A DNA stretch of 7,865 bases from CAZIVO01 sp964542765. GTDB lineage: Bacteria; Planctomycetota; UBA1135; UBA2386. The stretch spans positions 1-7,865 of the forward strand of contig CAZIVO010000137.1 of NCBI GenBank assembly GCA_964542765.1, given 5' to 3'. This document shows positions 1 to 5,328 of this stretch, piece after piece. How positions within the stretch are numbered: the stretch's first letter is position 1; each line of letters begins with the position of its first letter. Position numbers and translations under genes: made by a program. The notes below the pieces were generated by a model. It had not been told where the DNA came from and searched no databases. It saw nothing but the letters and a program-made list of their open reading frames with translations.

Positions 1-2
1 AA

Positions 3-80
3 GGCGTGGCACTCGACCCCAAGGCCAACACACTGGGCGTAGCTCTCTCCAACGCAGGCAAGGCAACCATCGGCTACTAG
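3..80 (+). CDS. C-terminal end of an unidentified plus-strand protein (partial)
   Basis: Only the last 25 codons and a TAG stop are inside the window; the 5' part lies off the left edge. The reading frame ends in ...NAGKATIGY. Most third codon positions are G or C, as in the clear genes here, and this frame stays open from the first full codon at base 3, whereas frame 1 hits a stop after 13 codons. The tail has no motif I recognise, so no function is proposed. The gene converges on the tRNA-Leu and the minus-strand block. Call by reading frame and codon bias only; a chance open frame of this length cannot be excluded. Confidence 0.45.
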   Translation, partial: GVALDPKANTLGVALSNAGKATIGY

Positions 81-82
81 CT

Positions 83-98
83 GCGGGGGAGCCCTCGC
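83..98 (+). terminator. Possible weak hairpin after the left-edge gene
   Basis: Three bases after the TAG at 78-80, GCGGGG (83-88) can pair with CCTCGC (93-98), including one G-U pair, leaving a four-base loop. Only a short mixed TTCCT run follows, so this is a poor match to an intrinsic terminator. Its position just after a stop codon is the main support. Confidence 0.2.
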
Positions 99-170
99 TT
101 CCTGCTACGCCACTTCAGGAGTCCCAACAGCGAAGGTAGCCTCTGCGTACACGCGTCTGTGACCGGGCGG

Positions 171-191
171 ATGGACAATCAAATGGACAAT
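171..191. repeat. Short direct repeat ATGGACAAT in the convergent spacer
   Basis: ATGGACAAT occurs at 171-179 and again at 183-191, separated by CAA. The pair is flanked by CGGGC (164-168) and GCCCG (192-196), which are inverted relative to each other. The element sits in the 190-base spacer (81-270) between the convergent left-edge gene and tRNA-Leu. I see no gene in that spacer and no clear intrinsic terminator for the tRNA. The repeat could be a protein-binding site, a remnant, or chance. Confidence 0.35.
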
Positions 192-270
192 GCCCGCTCA
201 GGGTCCGGCGCAGAGGAGCCTGCCGCTTTCCGGCAAGTGCCGTAAACAACCTCCTGGGGCCCTCTAGAAA

Positions 271-357
271 TGGTACCGGAGGTGGGACTTGAACCCACAC
301 GCCCTTGCGGGCATCGGATTTTGAATCCGACGCGTCTGCCAATTCCGCCACTCCGGC
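271..357 (-). tRNA. tRNA-Leu, anticodon CAA
   Basis: Read on the minus strand, the 87 bases fold as a class II tRNA. The acceptor stem GCCGGAG pairs with CUCCGGU, with G1-U72 a wobble. A short D stem GCG/CGC encloses the loop GAAUUGGCAGA. The anticodon stem UCGGA/UCCGA carries loop UUCAAAA with anticodon CAA at 323-321, which reads leucine codon UUG. The long variable arm has stem GCCC/GGGC closed by GCAA. The T arm is GUGGG-UUCAAGU-CCCAC. Discriminator A73 is the one expected for leucyl-tRNA synthetase, and the 3' CCA (273-271) is encoded. The gene lies downstream of dapB on the same strand and probably has its own promoter. Confidence 0.97.
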
Positions 358-369
358 CGGCGGCGCGAC

Positions 370-398
370 ATCTTGGCGCGTCGAAGGCCACAGGTCAA
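370..398 (-). promoter_or_regulatory. Probable housekeeping-sigma promoter of tRNA-Leu
   Basis: On the minus strand, TTGACC (398-393, five of six bases of the -35 consensus) and CAAGAT (375-370, three of six bases of the -10 consensus, keeping the important A2 and T6) are exactly 17 bases apart. The predicted start is near 363, about six bases before the mature tRNA 5' end. The stretch after the -10 is almost pure G and C, like the discriminators of stringently controlled stable-RNA promoters. The sequence match is seen; function and stringent control are inferred. Confidence 0.42.
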
Positions 399-418
399 AG
401 GAACATCTGCGCACCCGA

Positions 419-435
419 CGAATGTCGTTCATTCG
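419..435 (-). other. Small hairpin downstream of dapB
   Basis: CGAATG (419-424) and CATTCG (430-435) form a perfect six-base inverted repeat around a five-base loop. It lies about 30 bases past the dapB stop and upstream of the tRNA promoter. No U tract follows on the minus strand, so it is not a standard intrinsic terminator. It may protect or help end the dapB transcript. Confidence 0.25.
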
Positions 436-465
436 CCACGGTCAGTTGCCCTTGCAATGCTGTCC

Positions 466-1206
466 TCAGTCGTCCAGTAGATGCTCGAGGGAATCGATGA
501 GACCCCGGTGCTCGCGAATCTTTCGAATCCCGAGAAGGACGCCGGGCATGAAGGCCTCGCGGTCCAGCGTGTCCTGGCGCAAGGTCAGCAGTTGCCCCTG
601 AGCGCCAAAGATCACTTCCTGGTGCGCCAAAAGCCCTGGCAAGCGGACCGAATGGATGGGGATCCCCGCTTCCTTGCCACCGCGACAGCCCGGAATCGTT
701 TCGGTCTCGTCCGGCCGTCCGGGATTGACTTCGTCCGGCGCTGCCTCGGCAATCAAACGTGCAGTATGGATGGCCGTGCCCGATGGCGCATCGAGCTTGC
801 GCTCATGATGAAGTTCGATGATCTCGACATCAGCGAAGTGCCTGGCCGCCGCACCCGCAAAGCGCTGCAAGAGGATCGTGCTGATCGAGAAGTTCGGAGC
901 CAGCAAGAAACCCAGTTCCCGCGCAGCGGCCACCTCGCCGAGGGCCTGCGCCTGCTCACACGACATGCCCGTGGTCCCCGAGACAACATGGACACCAGCC
1001 TCGAGCATGGTCTTCACACTCTGCTCGACGGCATCGGGAGTGGTGAACTCTACAGCGACATCCGGGCTGCTCGCGGCCAAAGCAGCAGCGAGGTCATCGC
1101 CGAGATCACTGGTTCCTGACAACTCCATGTCGGCAGCAGCCTCCACGGCTGAGACGACGGTGCTACCCATACGCCCCTTGGCTCCTTGAACATGAACACG
1201 AATCAT
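466..1206 (-). CDS. dapB: 4-hydroxy-tetrahydrodipicolinate reductase (DapB)
   Basis: Cytosolic enzyme that reduces 4-hydroxy-tetrahydrodipicolinate with NAD(P)H in the diaminopimelate/lysine pathway, supplying lysine and the peptidoglycan cross-linking residue. The 246-residue length is near the family norm. An N-terminal Rossmann fold opens with a GAKGRMG nucleotide-binding loop (residues 8-14). VSGTTG lies near 75-80 and APNFS at 103-107. The catalytic signature HHERKLDAPSGTA begins at 133, placing the proton-donor His at 133 and the substrate Lys at 137. After APNFSI the family usually has Gly; here it is Ser. The ATG at 1206 is chosen over an in-frame GTG at 1209 because GGAGGT sits six bases before the ATG and only three before the GTG. 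The ATG overlaps the ddl stop by one base (TGATG), suggesting translational coupling. Confidence 0.96.
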   Translation of the reverse strand: MIRVHVQGAKGRMGSTVVSAVEAAADMELSGTSDLGDDLAAALAASSPDVAVEFTTPDAVEQSVKTMLEAGVHVVSGTTGMSCEQAQALGEVAAARELGFLLAPNFSISTILLQRFAGAAARHFADVEIIELHHERKLDAPSGTAIHTARLIAEAAPDEVNPGRPDETETIPGCRGGKEAGIPIHSVRLPGLLAHQEVIFGAQGQLLTLRQDTLDREAFMPGVLLGIRKIREHRGLIDSLEHLLDD

Positions 1207-2264
1207 CACACCACCTCCGTAACGCCAACTCGCTCAAGACCGTAGCTGAGCAGTCGGTCGATCAAGACCGGGAAATCAATCCCTGCTGCCAGTGCCGATT
1301 TGGGCAACAAACTCTCCGGCGTCAGACCGGGGATCGTGTTCACCTCAAGAACAACCGGGCCATCGTCACCCATGATCATGTCCGTTCTAGATAAGCCATC
1401 ACACTGCAGCGATCGGTGACAACGCATCGCCAACTCCTGTACCAGCCCGATATCCTCGGAGTCCATCCCTCGCGGCGGCACGATTTCCTCGCACTTCTGT
1501 GGCTGATATTTCGCCTCGTAGGTGAAATAGTCCGCACCATCGCTCGGGTAGATTCCCACCGGCGGCAAGGCCTGCAGTTCATTGCCACTGTTGCCGAGAA
1601 CCGGCACCGTGATCTCATCACCGCTGACGAGTCGCTCGGCGATGAAGCGACGGCCCATGGGGCGGCACTCATCCAAGAAACGCCAAACCTCTTCAGGACC
1701 ATTCGCCCGCGCAACACCCAGACTCGAACCCGACCGATCCACCTTCAAAAAACACGGGAAGCCTACCGTCTCCGCGATGTTCCGTGCTTCGACCGCGCCG
1801 TCGGCTCGATCCAGGGGCGTTGACGCCACATAGGCAGGTGCGACCACCACGTTGTTCGCCTGCAGGACCTGACGCGCATGGATCTTGTCCATGGCCAGCG
1901 CCGAAGCGCGCGTGCCCGAGCCCACGAAGGCCACCTCGTGAAGTTCCAGCATGCCTTGGACAGTTCCATCTTCGCCATGCTTGCCATGAAGTGCCGGGAA
2001 GACAATGTCCACATCAGCCTTCTCGATGAGGTGATCGACCGCAGCCCCCGGACGCAACTTCAAGGCGCCGGGGTCAGGAAAAGTTGTCAGATCCTCGCCG
2101 CCGAGCGGTTCGTCGGCGGGCCACCACCAACCTTGCGCGTCGAGAAACACCGGCCAGACACGCCACTTTGTCCGATCCAGGGCATTGAGAACCTGTGTCC
2201 CCGATCGAATAGAAACATCGTGTTCCGGCGAGGTCCCACCTGCCAGTACCGCCACATTGATCAT
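1206..2264 (-). CDS. ddl: D-alanine--D-alanine ligase (Ddl)
   Basis: Cytosolic ATP-grasp enzyme that joins two D-alanines to give the dipeptide added to UDP-MurNAc-tripeptide. Its 352 residues fit the family. Visible signatures are GGTSPEHDVS (9-18, with Glu14 at the first D-Ala site), HGKHGEDG (93-100), the ATP lysine in FLKVDRSGSS (172-181), AERLVSGDE (209-217), YEAKY (249-253), and the metal/substrate set Arg293, Asp295, Glu307, Asn309 and Ser318 in SRTD and LEVNTIPG. The tyrosine-bearing omega loop is that of D-Ala-D-Ala rather than VanA-type D-Ala-D-Lac ligases. The frame is open much further upstream, to 2498, but that part overlaps the kinase gene and has no family resemblance. The ATG at 2264 gives the expected MINVAVLAGG start and has GGAGGT just before it. 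It lies 49 bases after the ROK gene and overlaps dapB by one base. Confidence 0.96.
   Translation of the reverse strand: MINVAVLAGGTSPEHDVSIRSGTQVLNALDRTKWRVWPVFLDAQGWWWPADEPLGGEDLTTFPDPGALKLRPGAAVDHLIEKADVDIVFPALHGKHGEDGTVQGMLELHEVAFVGSGTRASALAMDKIHARQVLQANNVVVAPAYVASTPLDRADGAVEARNIAETVGFPCFLKVDRSGSSLGVARANGPEEVWRFLDECRPMGRRFIAERLVSGDEITVPVLGNSGNELQALPPVGIYPSDGADYFTYEAKYQPQKCEEIVPPRGMDSEDIGLVQELAMRCHRSLQCDGLSRTDMIMGDDGPVVLEVNTIPGLTPESLLPKSALAAGIDFPVLIDRLLSYGLERVGVTEVV
1213..1218 (-). promoter_or_regulatory. dapB Shine-Dalgarno inside the end of ddl
   Basis: GGAGGT on the minus strand lies within the last codons of ddl, six bases before the dapB ATG at 1206. Its spacing decides for that ATG over the GTG at 1209, and its place within ddl fits coupled translation of the two genes. 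Confidence 0.7.
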
Positions 2265-2267
2265 GCC

Positions 2268-2273
2268 ACCTCC
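2268..2273 (-). promoter_or_regulatory. ddl Shine-Dalgarno
   Basis: GGAGGT on the minus strand lies three bases before the ddl ATG at 2264 (four if the core is taken as GGAGG). The spacing is short, but it is the only strong ribosome-binding match near the family-like N-terminus, and it supports rejecting the longer upstream frame. Confidence 0.6.
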
Positions 2274-2313
2274 GCGAGCATTGTAGCGCTCACGTCCCGA
2301 TCGATCACCAGCT

Positions 2314-3258
2314 TCACGCCGAGCCCGGCAACTGCGACGGCCAAAGCTTGCCGCTCGCCCAGGCCGCACCCCACAGAATCGCGTCCGATCCAGCCATCGT
2401 CGGCACGATCTCGAGCCCCTGCGTGACCGCCAGGCGGCAACGAGCACGAATGAAGTCAGTGATCTTCTCGCGCAGTTCCGGCCATCCGGCCAGGACACCC
2501 CCGCCGAGCACTATCGCCGCTGGATTGAGCAAAGTGACCAGTGAAGATGTCATGGCGCAGGCAGCATCCTCGGCATCGGTGAGGATCGCGCGGGCCTCCG
2601 GGCGGGTTTCAGCTGCCGAAACGATATCACCAACCGTCCAACGAGAGGCTCCTGCGGGTGTCGAACCGAGCTCCTGCGCCGCCCGTTCCGTCATCGGACC
2701 ACCGCCACAATAAGCTTCGAAGTGACCTTCCTCACCACAGGGGCAGATCCGCCCACTCGGCCAGCTAAAGGTATGTCCGATCTCACCGGCCGCATTGGCC
2801 GCGCCCTCGTAAGGACTGCCATTGACGATCAAACCGGTCCCTATGCCCGTCCCGAAAAAGAGCACCAGCAAAGGGTCCTTGCCGGCTGCATGGCCCTCAA
2901 CATACTCGCCGTAGGCACTGGCTCGACCGTCATTGATCAGACTGCAAGGAAGGTCGTGCACCTTCTCGAGCAGGTCGGCCAGGTGGATCCCGTCGATCGG
3001 CAGATTTGACGAGTTCGTCATTCTGCGATGATCCGGAGTCACCAGGCCGGCGATGGCCACTCCCATCCCGCTGGGCGGGTCCACACCTTCGATGGTGACC
3101 TCTCGAAGCTCTTCGAAGGCCGTGTTCATCGCGGCGATGAAATCATCAGCGTCATCGGGCGTCGAAATCTTGCGAGCCTGATGGATGGCACGATCTTCGG
3201 TCACCAGCGCAAAACGGCACTTGGTCCCGCCAATATCCGCGGCCAAAACACTCTTCAT
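2314..3258 (-). CDS. ROK-family sugar kinase (glucokinase-like)
   Basis: Cytosolic ATP-dependent hexose or N-acetylhexosamine kinase of the ROK family, 314 residues, as is typical. Seen in order: phosphate-1 loop DIGGT (8-12), TNSSNLP (81-87), the catalytic-Asp region IND (108-110), the ROK signature around FGTGIGTG (135-142), EIGH (159-162), zinc motif CPCGEEGH (172-179) followed by FEAYCGGG, and GGG (252-254). The usual motif is CxCGxxGC; here the third Cys is His179. No nearby transporter or sugar catabolic gene indicates the substrate. Glucose is only the default guess; GlcNAc or another amino sugar would suit the cell-wall context. The start at 3258 is firm because an in-frame stop lies just upstream (3264-3262). 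No Shine-Dalgarno is visible, and a GC-rich hairpin lies 11 bases upstream. Confidence 0.9.
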   Translation of the reverse strand: MKSVLAADIGGTKCRFALVTEDRAIHQARKISTPDDADDFIAAMNTAFEELREVTIEGVDPPSGMGVAIAGLVTPDHRRMTNSSNLPIDGIHLADLLEKVHDLPCSLINDGRASAYGEYVEGHAAGKDPLLVLFFGTGIGTGLIVNGSPYEGAANAAGEIGHTFSWPSGRICPCGEEGHFEAYCGGGPMTERAAQELGSTPAGASRWTVGDIVSAAETRPEARAILTDAEDAACAMTSSLVTLLNPAAIVLGGGVLAGWPELREKITDFIRARCRLAVTQGLEIVPTMAGSDAILWGAAWASGKLWPSQLPGSA

Positions 3259-3269
3259 GGCATCACAGC

Positions 3270-3295
3270 GGCAGCGCCACCCGTACCGCGCTGCC
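3270..3295 (-). promoter_or_regulatory. GC-rich hairpin just upstream of the ROK kinase start
   Basis: GGCAGCGC (3270-3277) and GCGCTGCC (3288-3295) form a perfect eight-base inverted repeat with a ten-base loop. It fills much of the 44-base gap between the coiled-coil gene's stop (3303) and the kinase ATG (3258). No U tract follows, so it is not a classical terminator. It ends 11 bases before a start codon that lacks a ribosome-binding site, so it could limit ribosome access or mark an RNA processing site. The structure is read from the bases; the role is inferred. Confidence 0.4.
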
Positions 3296-3302
3296 CCATC
3301 AA

Positions 3303-3728
3303 TCAGCCAGCATCCTTGTCAAGAAAGAGATCATCGTGCGACAAGGTCTCGAGAATCTCGTGCACGAGATCCAAAAGTCGATCCTGCTGTTTCTCCAGCA
3401 CAACGATTCGCGTCATCAACTTCTCGACCACTGGCGGCAGCAGAGCATCCACCGTGTAGTTCTTGATCATGTTGAAGGTCTCAACACGCTGAGCATCGGG
3501 CTCGACACCCTTGGCCTTGTGAAACTGATAATGATACGCGTTGTTGAGAATCTCCTCGGTGTTCTCTTGGATCGTCCGAGAGACTTCTTCGGCCTGATCC
3601 GTGGCGTGCGAGATCTTGAACGTCTCCACCTTGTAGCGGTGCAAGAGATCCTTGAATTGTTTCTTCACGGTACCTTCGAGGGTGATGGGGTCATCGATCT
3701 TGTTTACGGCGCCCAGGGTGGCGCCCAC
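3303..3728 (-). CDS. Hypothetical helical protein with a C-terminal coiled coil
   Basis: I do not recognise this 141-residue protein. It is highly charged and has no Cys, no signal peptide and no membrane segment, so it is probably cytosolic. Residues about 21-70 look helical (KKQFKDLL, EEVSRTIQENTEEILNN). Residues 100-129 form a regular heptad register with Leu104, Ile108, Leu111, Gln115, Leu118, Val122, Ile125 and Leu129 at a/d positions, predicting a dimeric or oligomeric coiled coil. The start is uncertain. GTG at 3728, 10 bases after the fabF stop, gives the length stated but has no clear Shine-Dalgarno. GTG at 3668 (residue 21) has GAAGG close upstream and would give 121 residues. Codon use resembles the neighbours. 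Its place in the row suggests co-transcription with fabF, which does not establish a lipid-related role. Confidence 0.8.
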   Translation of the reverse strand: MGATLGAVNKIDDPITLEGTVKKQFKDLLHRYKVETFKISHATDQAEEVSRTIQENTEEILNNAYHYQFHKAKGVEPDAQRVETFNMIKNYTVDALLPPVVEKLMTRIVVLEKQQDRLLDLVHEILETLSHDDLFLDKDAG

Positions 3729-3738
3729 AGCCCACAGA

Positions 3739-4983
3739 CTAACCCTCGAAGCGCCGGATCGCCAAGCAGGTGTTGTGACCTCCGAATCCGAGCGAATTAC
3801 TGATCACAACCTTCACATCGCTCTCCCGAGCCTCATTGGGCACATAGTCGAGGTCGCAATCAGGATCAGGAACCTCGTAATTGATGGTAGGCGGAATTTT
3901 GCCCTCGCAGATGGTCTTCGCCGAAACCGCCAATTCAATGGCTCCCGAAGCGCCGAGGAGATGCCCTACCATCGATTTGATCGATGAAACAGGCACCTTG
4001 TAGGCGCGATCCCCGAACACATGCTTGAGGGCCAGGGTCTCGATGCGGTCATTGAGCTGCGTGCTGGTCCCATGCGCATTGACGTAATCCACGTCCTCAG
4101 GATTCAAGCATCCATCCTGCAAGGCCAGTTGCATGGCCCGCATGGGGCCGCTGCCATCTTCCTTCGGTGCGGTGATGTGGTGAGCATCATCTGTTGATCC
4201 ATAACCGACGAACTCGGCATAGATCCTCGCACCACGCGCCCTGGCATGCTCGAGTTCCTCAAGAACCAGGCAGGTGGAGCCCTCCCCCATGACAAAACCG
4301 TCTCGGGTCTTGTCGAAGGGACGGGAGGCGCGCTTGGGATCATCATTGCGAACCGAGAGAGCCTTCATCGCGGAGAAACCCGCCATCCCCAGCGAGGATG
4401 TCGCAGCCTCGGACCCCCCGGTCAAGATGATCTCCGCCTCGCCCCACTGGATCGCGCGCGCCGCCATGGCGATGGCATGCCCCGAACTGGCGCAAGCCGA
4501 TACCGTGCTGAAACTGGTCCCCTGGAGATTGAAGCGAATCGCTGCCTGCCCCGCCCCGGAGTTCGCGATCATCTTGGGGATGAAGAAGGGGCTGACCCGG
4601 CGAACTCCCTTGGCCATCGCCACCTCCTTGGTGCGCTCCAACTCGATGATGCCGCCGATACCAGTTCCGACGATACAGCCCGCACGCTGAGGATCTTCAG
4701 TCGCCATGTCCAGCCCGGAATCGGCAACGGCCTCGTCCCCTGCGGCCAGCAAGAACTGCGTGAAGGGATCATAGCGCCGCGCTTCCAGCTTGCTGAAATG
4801 CTGCTCGGGCTCAAAGTTGCTCACCGTGCAGGCGAACTTCGTCCCATGCTCACTGGCATCGAAGCTCGTCACTTCCGACGCGCCCGAGATGCCTTGGAGC
4901 AGATTGTCCCAGGTCTCTTGCATCTTGAGACCCAACGGGCTCACCGTGCCAAGACCCGTGATTACGACGCGACGCCTACTCAT
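3739..4983 (-). CDS. fabF: 3-oxoacyl-ACP synthase II (FabF)
   Basis: Cytosolic KAS II that condenses malonyl-ACP with acyl-ACP to elongate fatty acids. The 414 residues match the family length. The thiolase-fold Cys-His-His triad is intact: Cys164 in VSACASSG, His304 in NAHGTST and His341 in SMVGHLLGASGAIE. The glycine-rich tail SNSLGFGGHN (395-404) and the N-terminal MSRRRVVITGLG are also standard. Gln follows NAHGTST where Pro is more common. The ATG at 4983 is fixed by that N-terminus, but only a weak GAAAG directly abuts it, in contrast to the strong site of acpP. It lies 66 bases after acpP, past a hairpin with a U tract, so its expression may be set below that of ACP. It is 10 bases from the next gene. 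Confidence 0.97.
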   Translation of the reverse strand: MSRRRVVITGLGTVSPLGLKMQETWDNLLQGISGASEVTSFDASEHGTKFACTVSNFEPEQHFSKLEARRYDPFTQFLLAAGDEAVADSGLDMATEDPQRAGCIVGTGIGGIIELERTKEVAMAKGVRRVSPFFIPKMIANSGAGQAAIRFNLQGTSFSTVSACASSGHAIAMAARAIQWGEAEIILTGGSEAATSSLGMAGFSAMKALSVRNDDPKRASRPFDKTRDGFVMGEGSTCLVLEELEHARARGARIYAEFVGYGSTDDAHHITAPKEDGSGPMRAMQLALQDGCLNPEDVDYVNAHGTSTQLNDRIETLALKHVFGDRAYKVPVSSIKSMVGHLLGASGAIELAVSAKTICEGKIPPTINYEVPDPDCDLDYVPNEARESDVKVVISNSLGFGGHNTCLAIRRFEG

Positions 4984-4998
4984 CTTTCAAGAGCACTG

Positions 4999-5043
4999 AA
5001 AAACCATGAGACTCTCGGAGGCCGGTCATGGTCCCCGAGAATC
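4999..5043 (-). terminator. Terminator- or attenuator-like hairpin between acpP and fabF
   Basis: On the minus strand, GATTCTCGG (5043-5035) pairs with CCGAGAGTC (5018-5010) over nine bases, including one G-U pair that exists only in minus-strand RNA. A five-U run (5003-4999) follows after six bases. A second perfect seven-base inverted repeat, ACCATGA (5032-5026) with TCATGGT (5009-5003), interleaves with the first: its left arm is in the loop and its right arm directly follows the stem. The two are either alternatives or a tight pseudoknot. Partial termination here would favour ACP over FabF. The gap between U run and stem weakens the terminator reading. Confidence 0.45.
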
Positions 5044-5049
5044 ATCCGG

Positions 5050-5292
5050 CTAGAGCTTCTTGGTGATGTAAGTGACGGCATCGCCAACCGTCTGGATCTT
5101 CTCTGCATCCTCGTCAGGAATGCTGATCTCGAACTCGTCTTCGAATTCCATCACCAACTCGACGGTATCGAGCGAGTCAGCCCCGAGATCATTAATGAAT
5201 GAAGTCCCAGCCGTCAGCTTGTCCTGGCTCTGGCCCAGGTTCTCACAGACGATTTTCATAACACGATCTTCTACGTTGCCGGTTTTCGTCAC
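5050..5292 (-). CDS. acpP: Acyl carrier protein
   Basis: Small acidic cytosolic carrier that holds growing acyl chains on a 4'-phosphopantetheine arm for fatty acid and phospholipid synthesis. Its 80 residues fit a normal ACP. The attachment motif DLGADSLDTVELVM places the modified serine at 40, and the acidic helix II/III residues (EFEDEFEISIPDEDAEKI) that dock FAS enzymes are present. A Cys at residue 16 is less usual. The frame opens with a TTG at 5310, but GTG at 5292 is chosen because GGAGGA (5305-5300) lies seven bases before it and it gives the expected short N-terminus. The gene lies 36 bases after fabG. A hairpin follows its stop, consistent with ACP being made in excess of its neighbours. 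Confidence 0.97.
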   Translation of the reverse strand: MTKTGNVEDRVMKIVCENLGQSQDKLTAGTSFINDLGADSLDTVELVMEFEDEFEISIPDEDAEKIQTVGDAVTYITKKL

Positions 5293-5299
5293 GTCTCGT

Positions 5300-5305
5300 T
5301 CCTCC
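5300..5305 (-). promoter_or_regulatory. acpP Shine-Dalgarno that sets a GTG start
   Basis: GGAGGA on the minus strand, seven bases before GTG 5292, is among the strongest ribosome-binding matches in the window. It decides against the upstream TTG at 5310, which would lie 5' of the site. A strong site suits the high demand for ACP. Confidence 0.75.
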
Positions 5306-5328
5306 CTCAACTCCTTCGAGTCGCACTC

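Noticed and set aside
115..432. Small open frames over the tRNA region (minus 115-432 and 179-391; plus 270-500 and 305-601)
   Set aside because: They run through a clearly folded tRNA gene and their sequences are translated tRNA, not protein families.
481..1119. Plus-strand open frame (212 codons) opposite dapB
   Set aside because: Fully inside dapB on the other strand; the product has no motif, while dapB has its full catalytic signature.
1878..2426. Plus-strand open frame (182 codons) opposite ddl and the kinase end
   Set aside because: Crosses the ddl-kinase spacer antisense to both and has low-complexity, Arg/Pro/Ser-rich shadow-like composition.
2265..2498. N-terminal extension of the ddl frame by 78 residues
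   Set aside because: It overlaps the 3' end of the ROK gene, is Arg-rich and unlike Ddl, and the family-like N-terminus with GGAGGT starts at 2264.
4246..5202. Long plus-strand open frame (318 codons) opposite fabF and acpP
   Set aside because: It is antisense to two unmistakable genes, crosses the spacer between them, and its translation shows no family motif. GC-rich coding DNA often leaves the opposite strand open.
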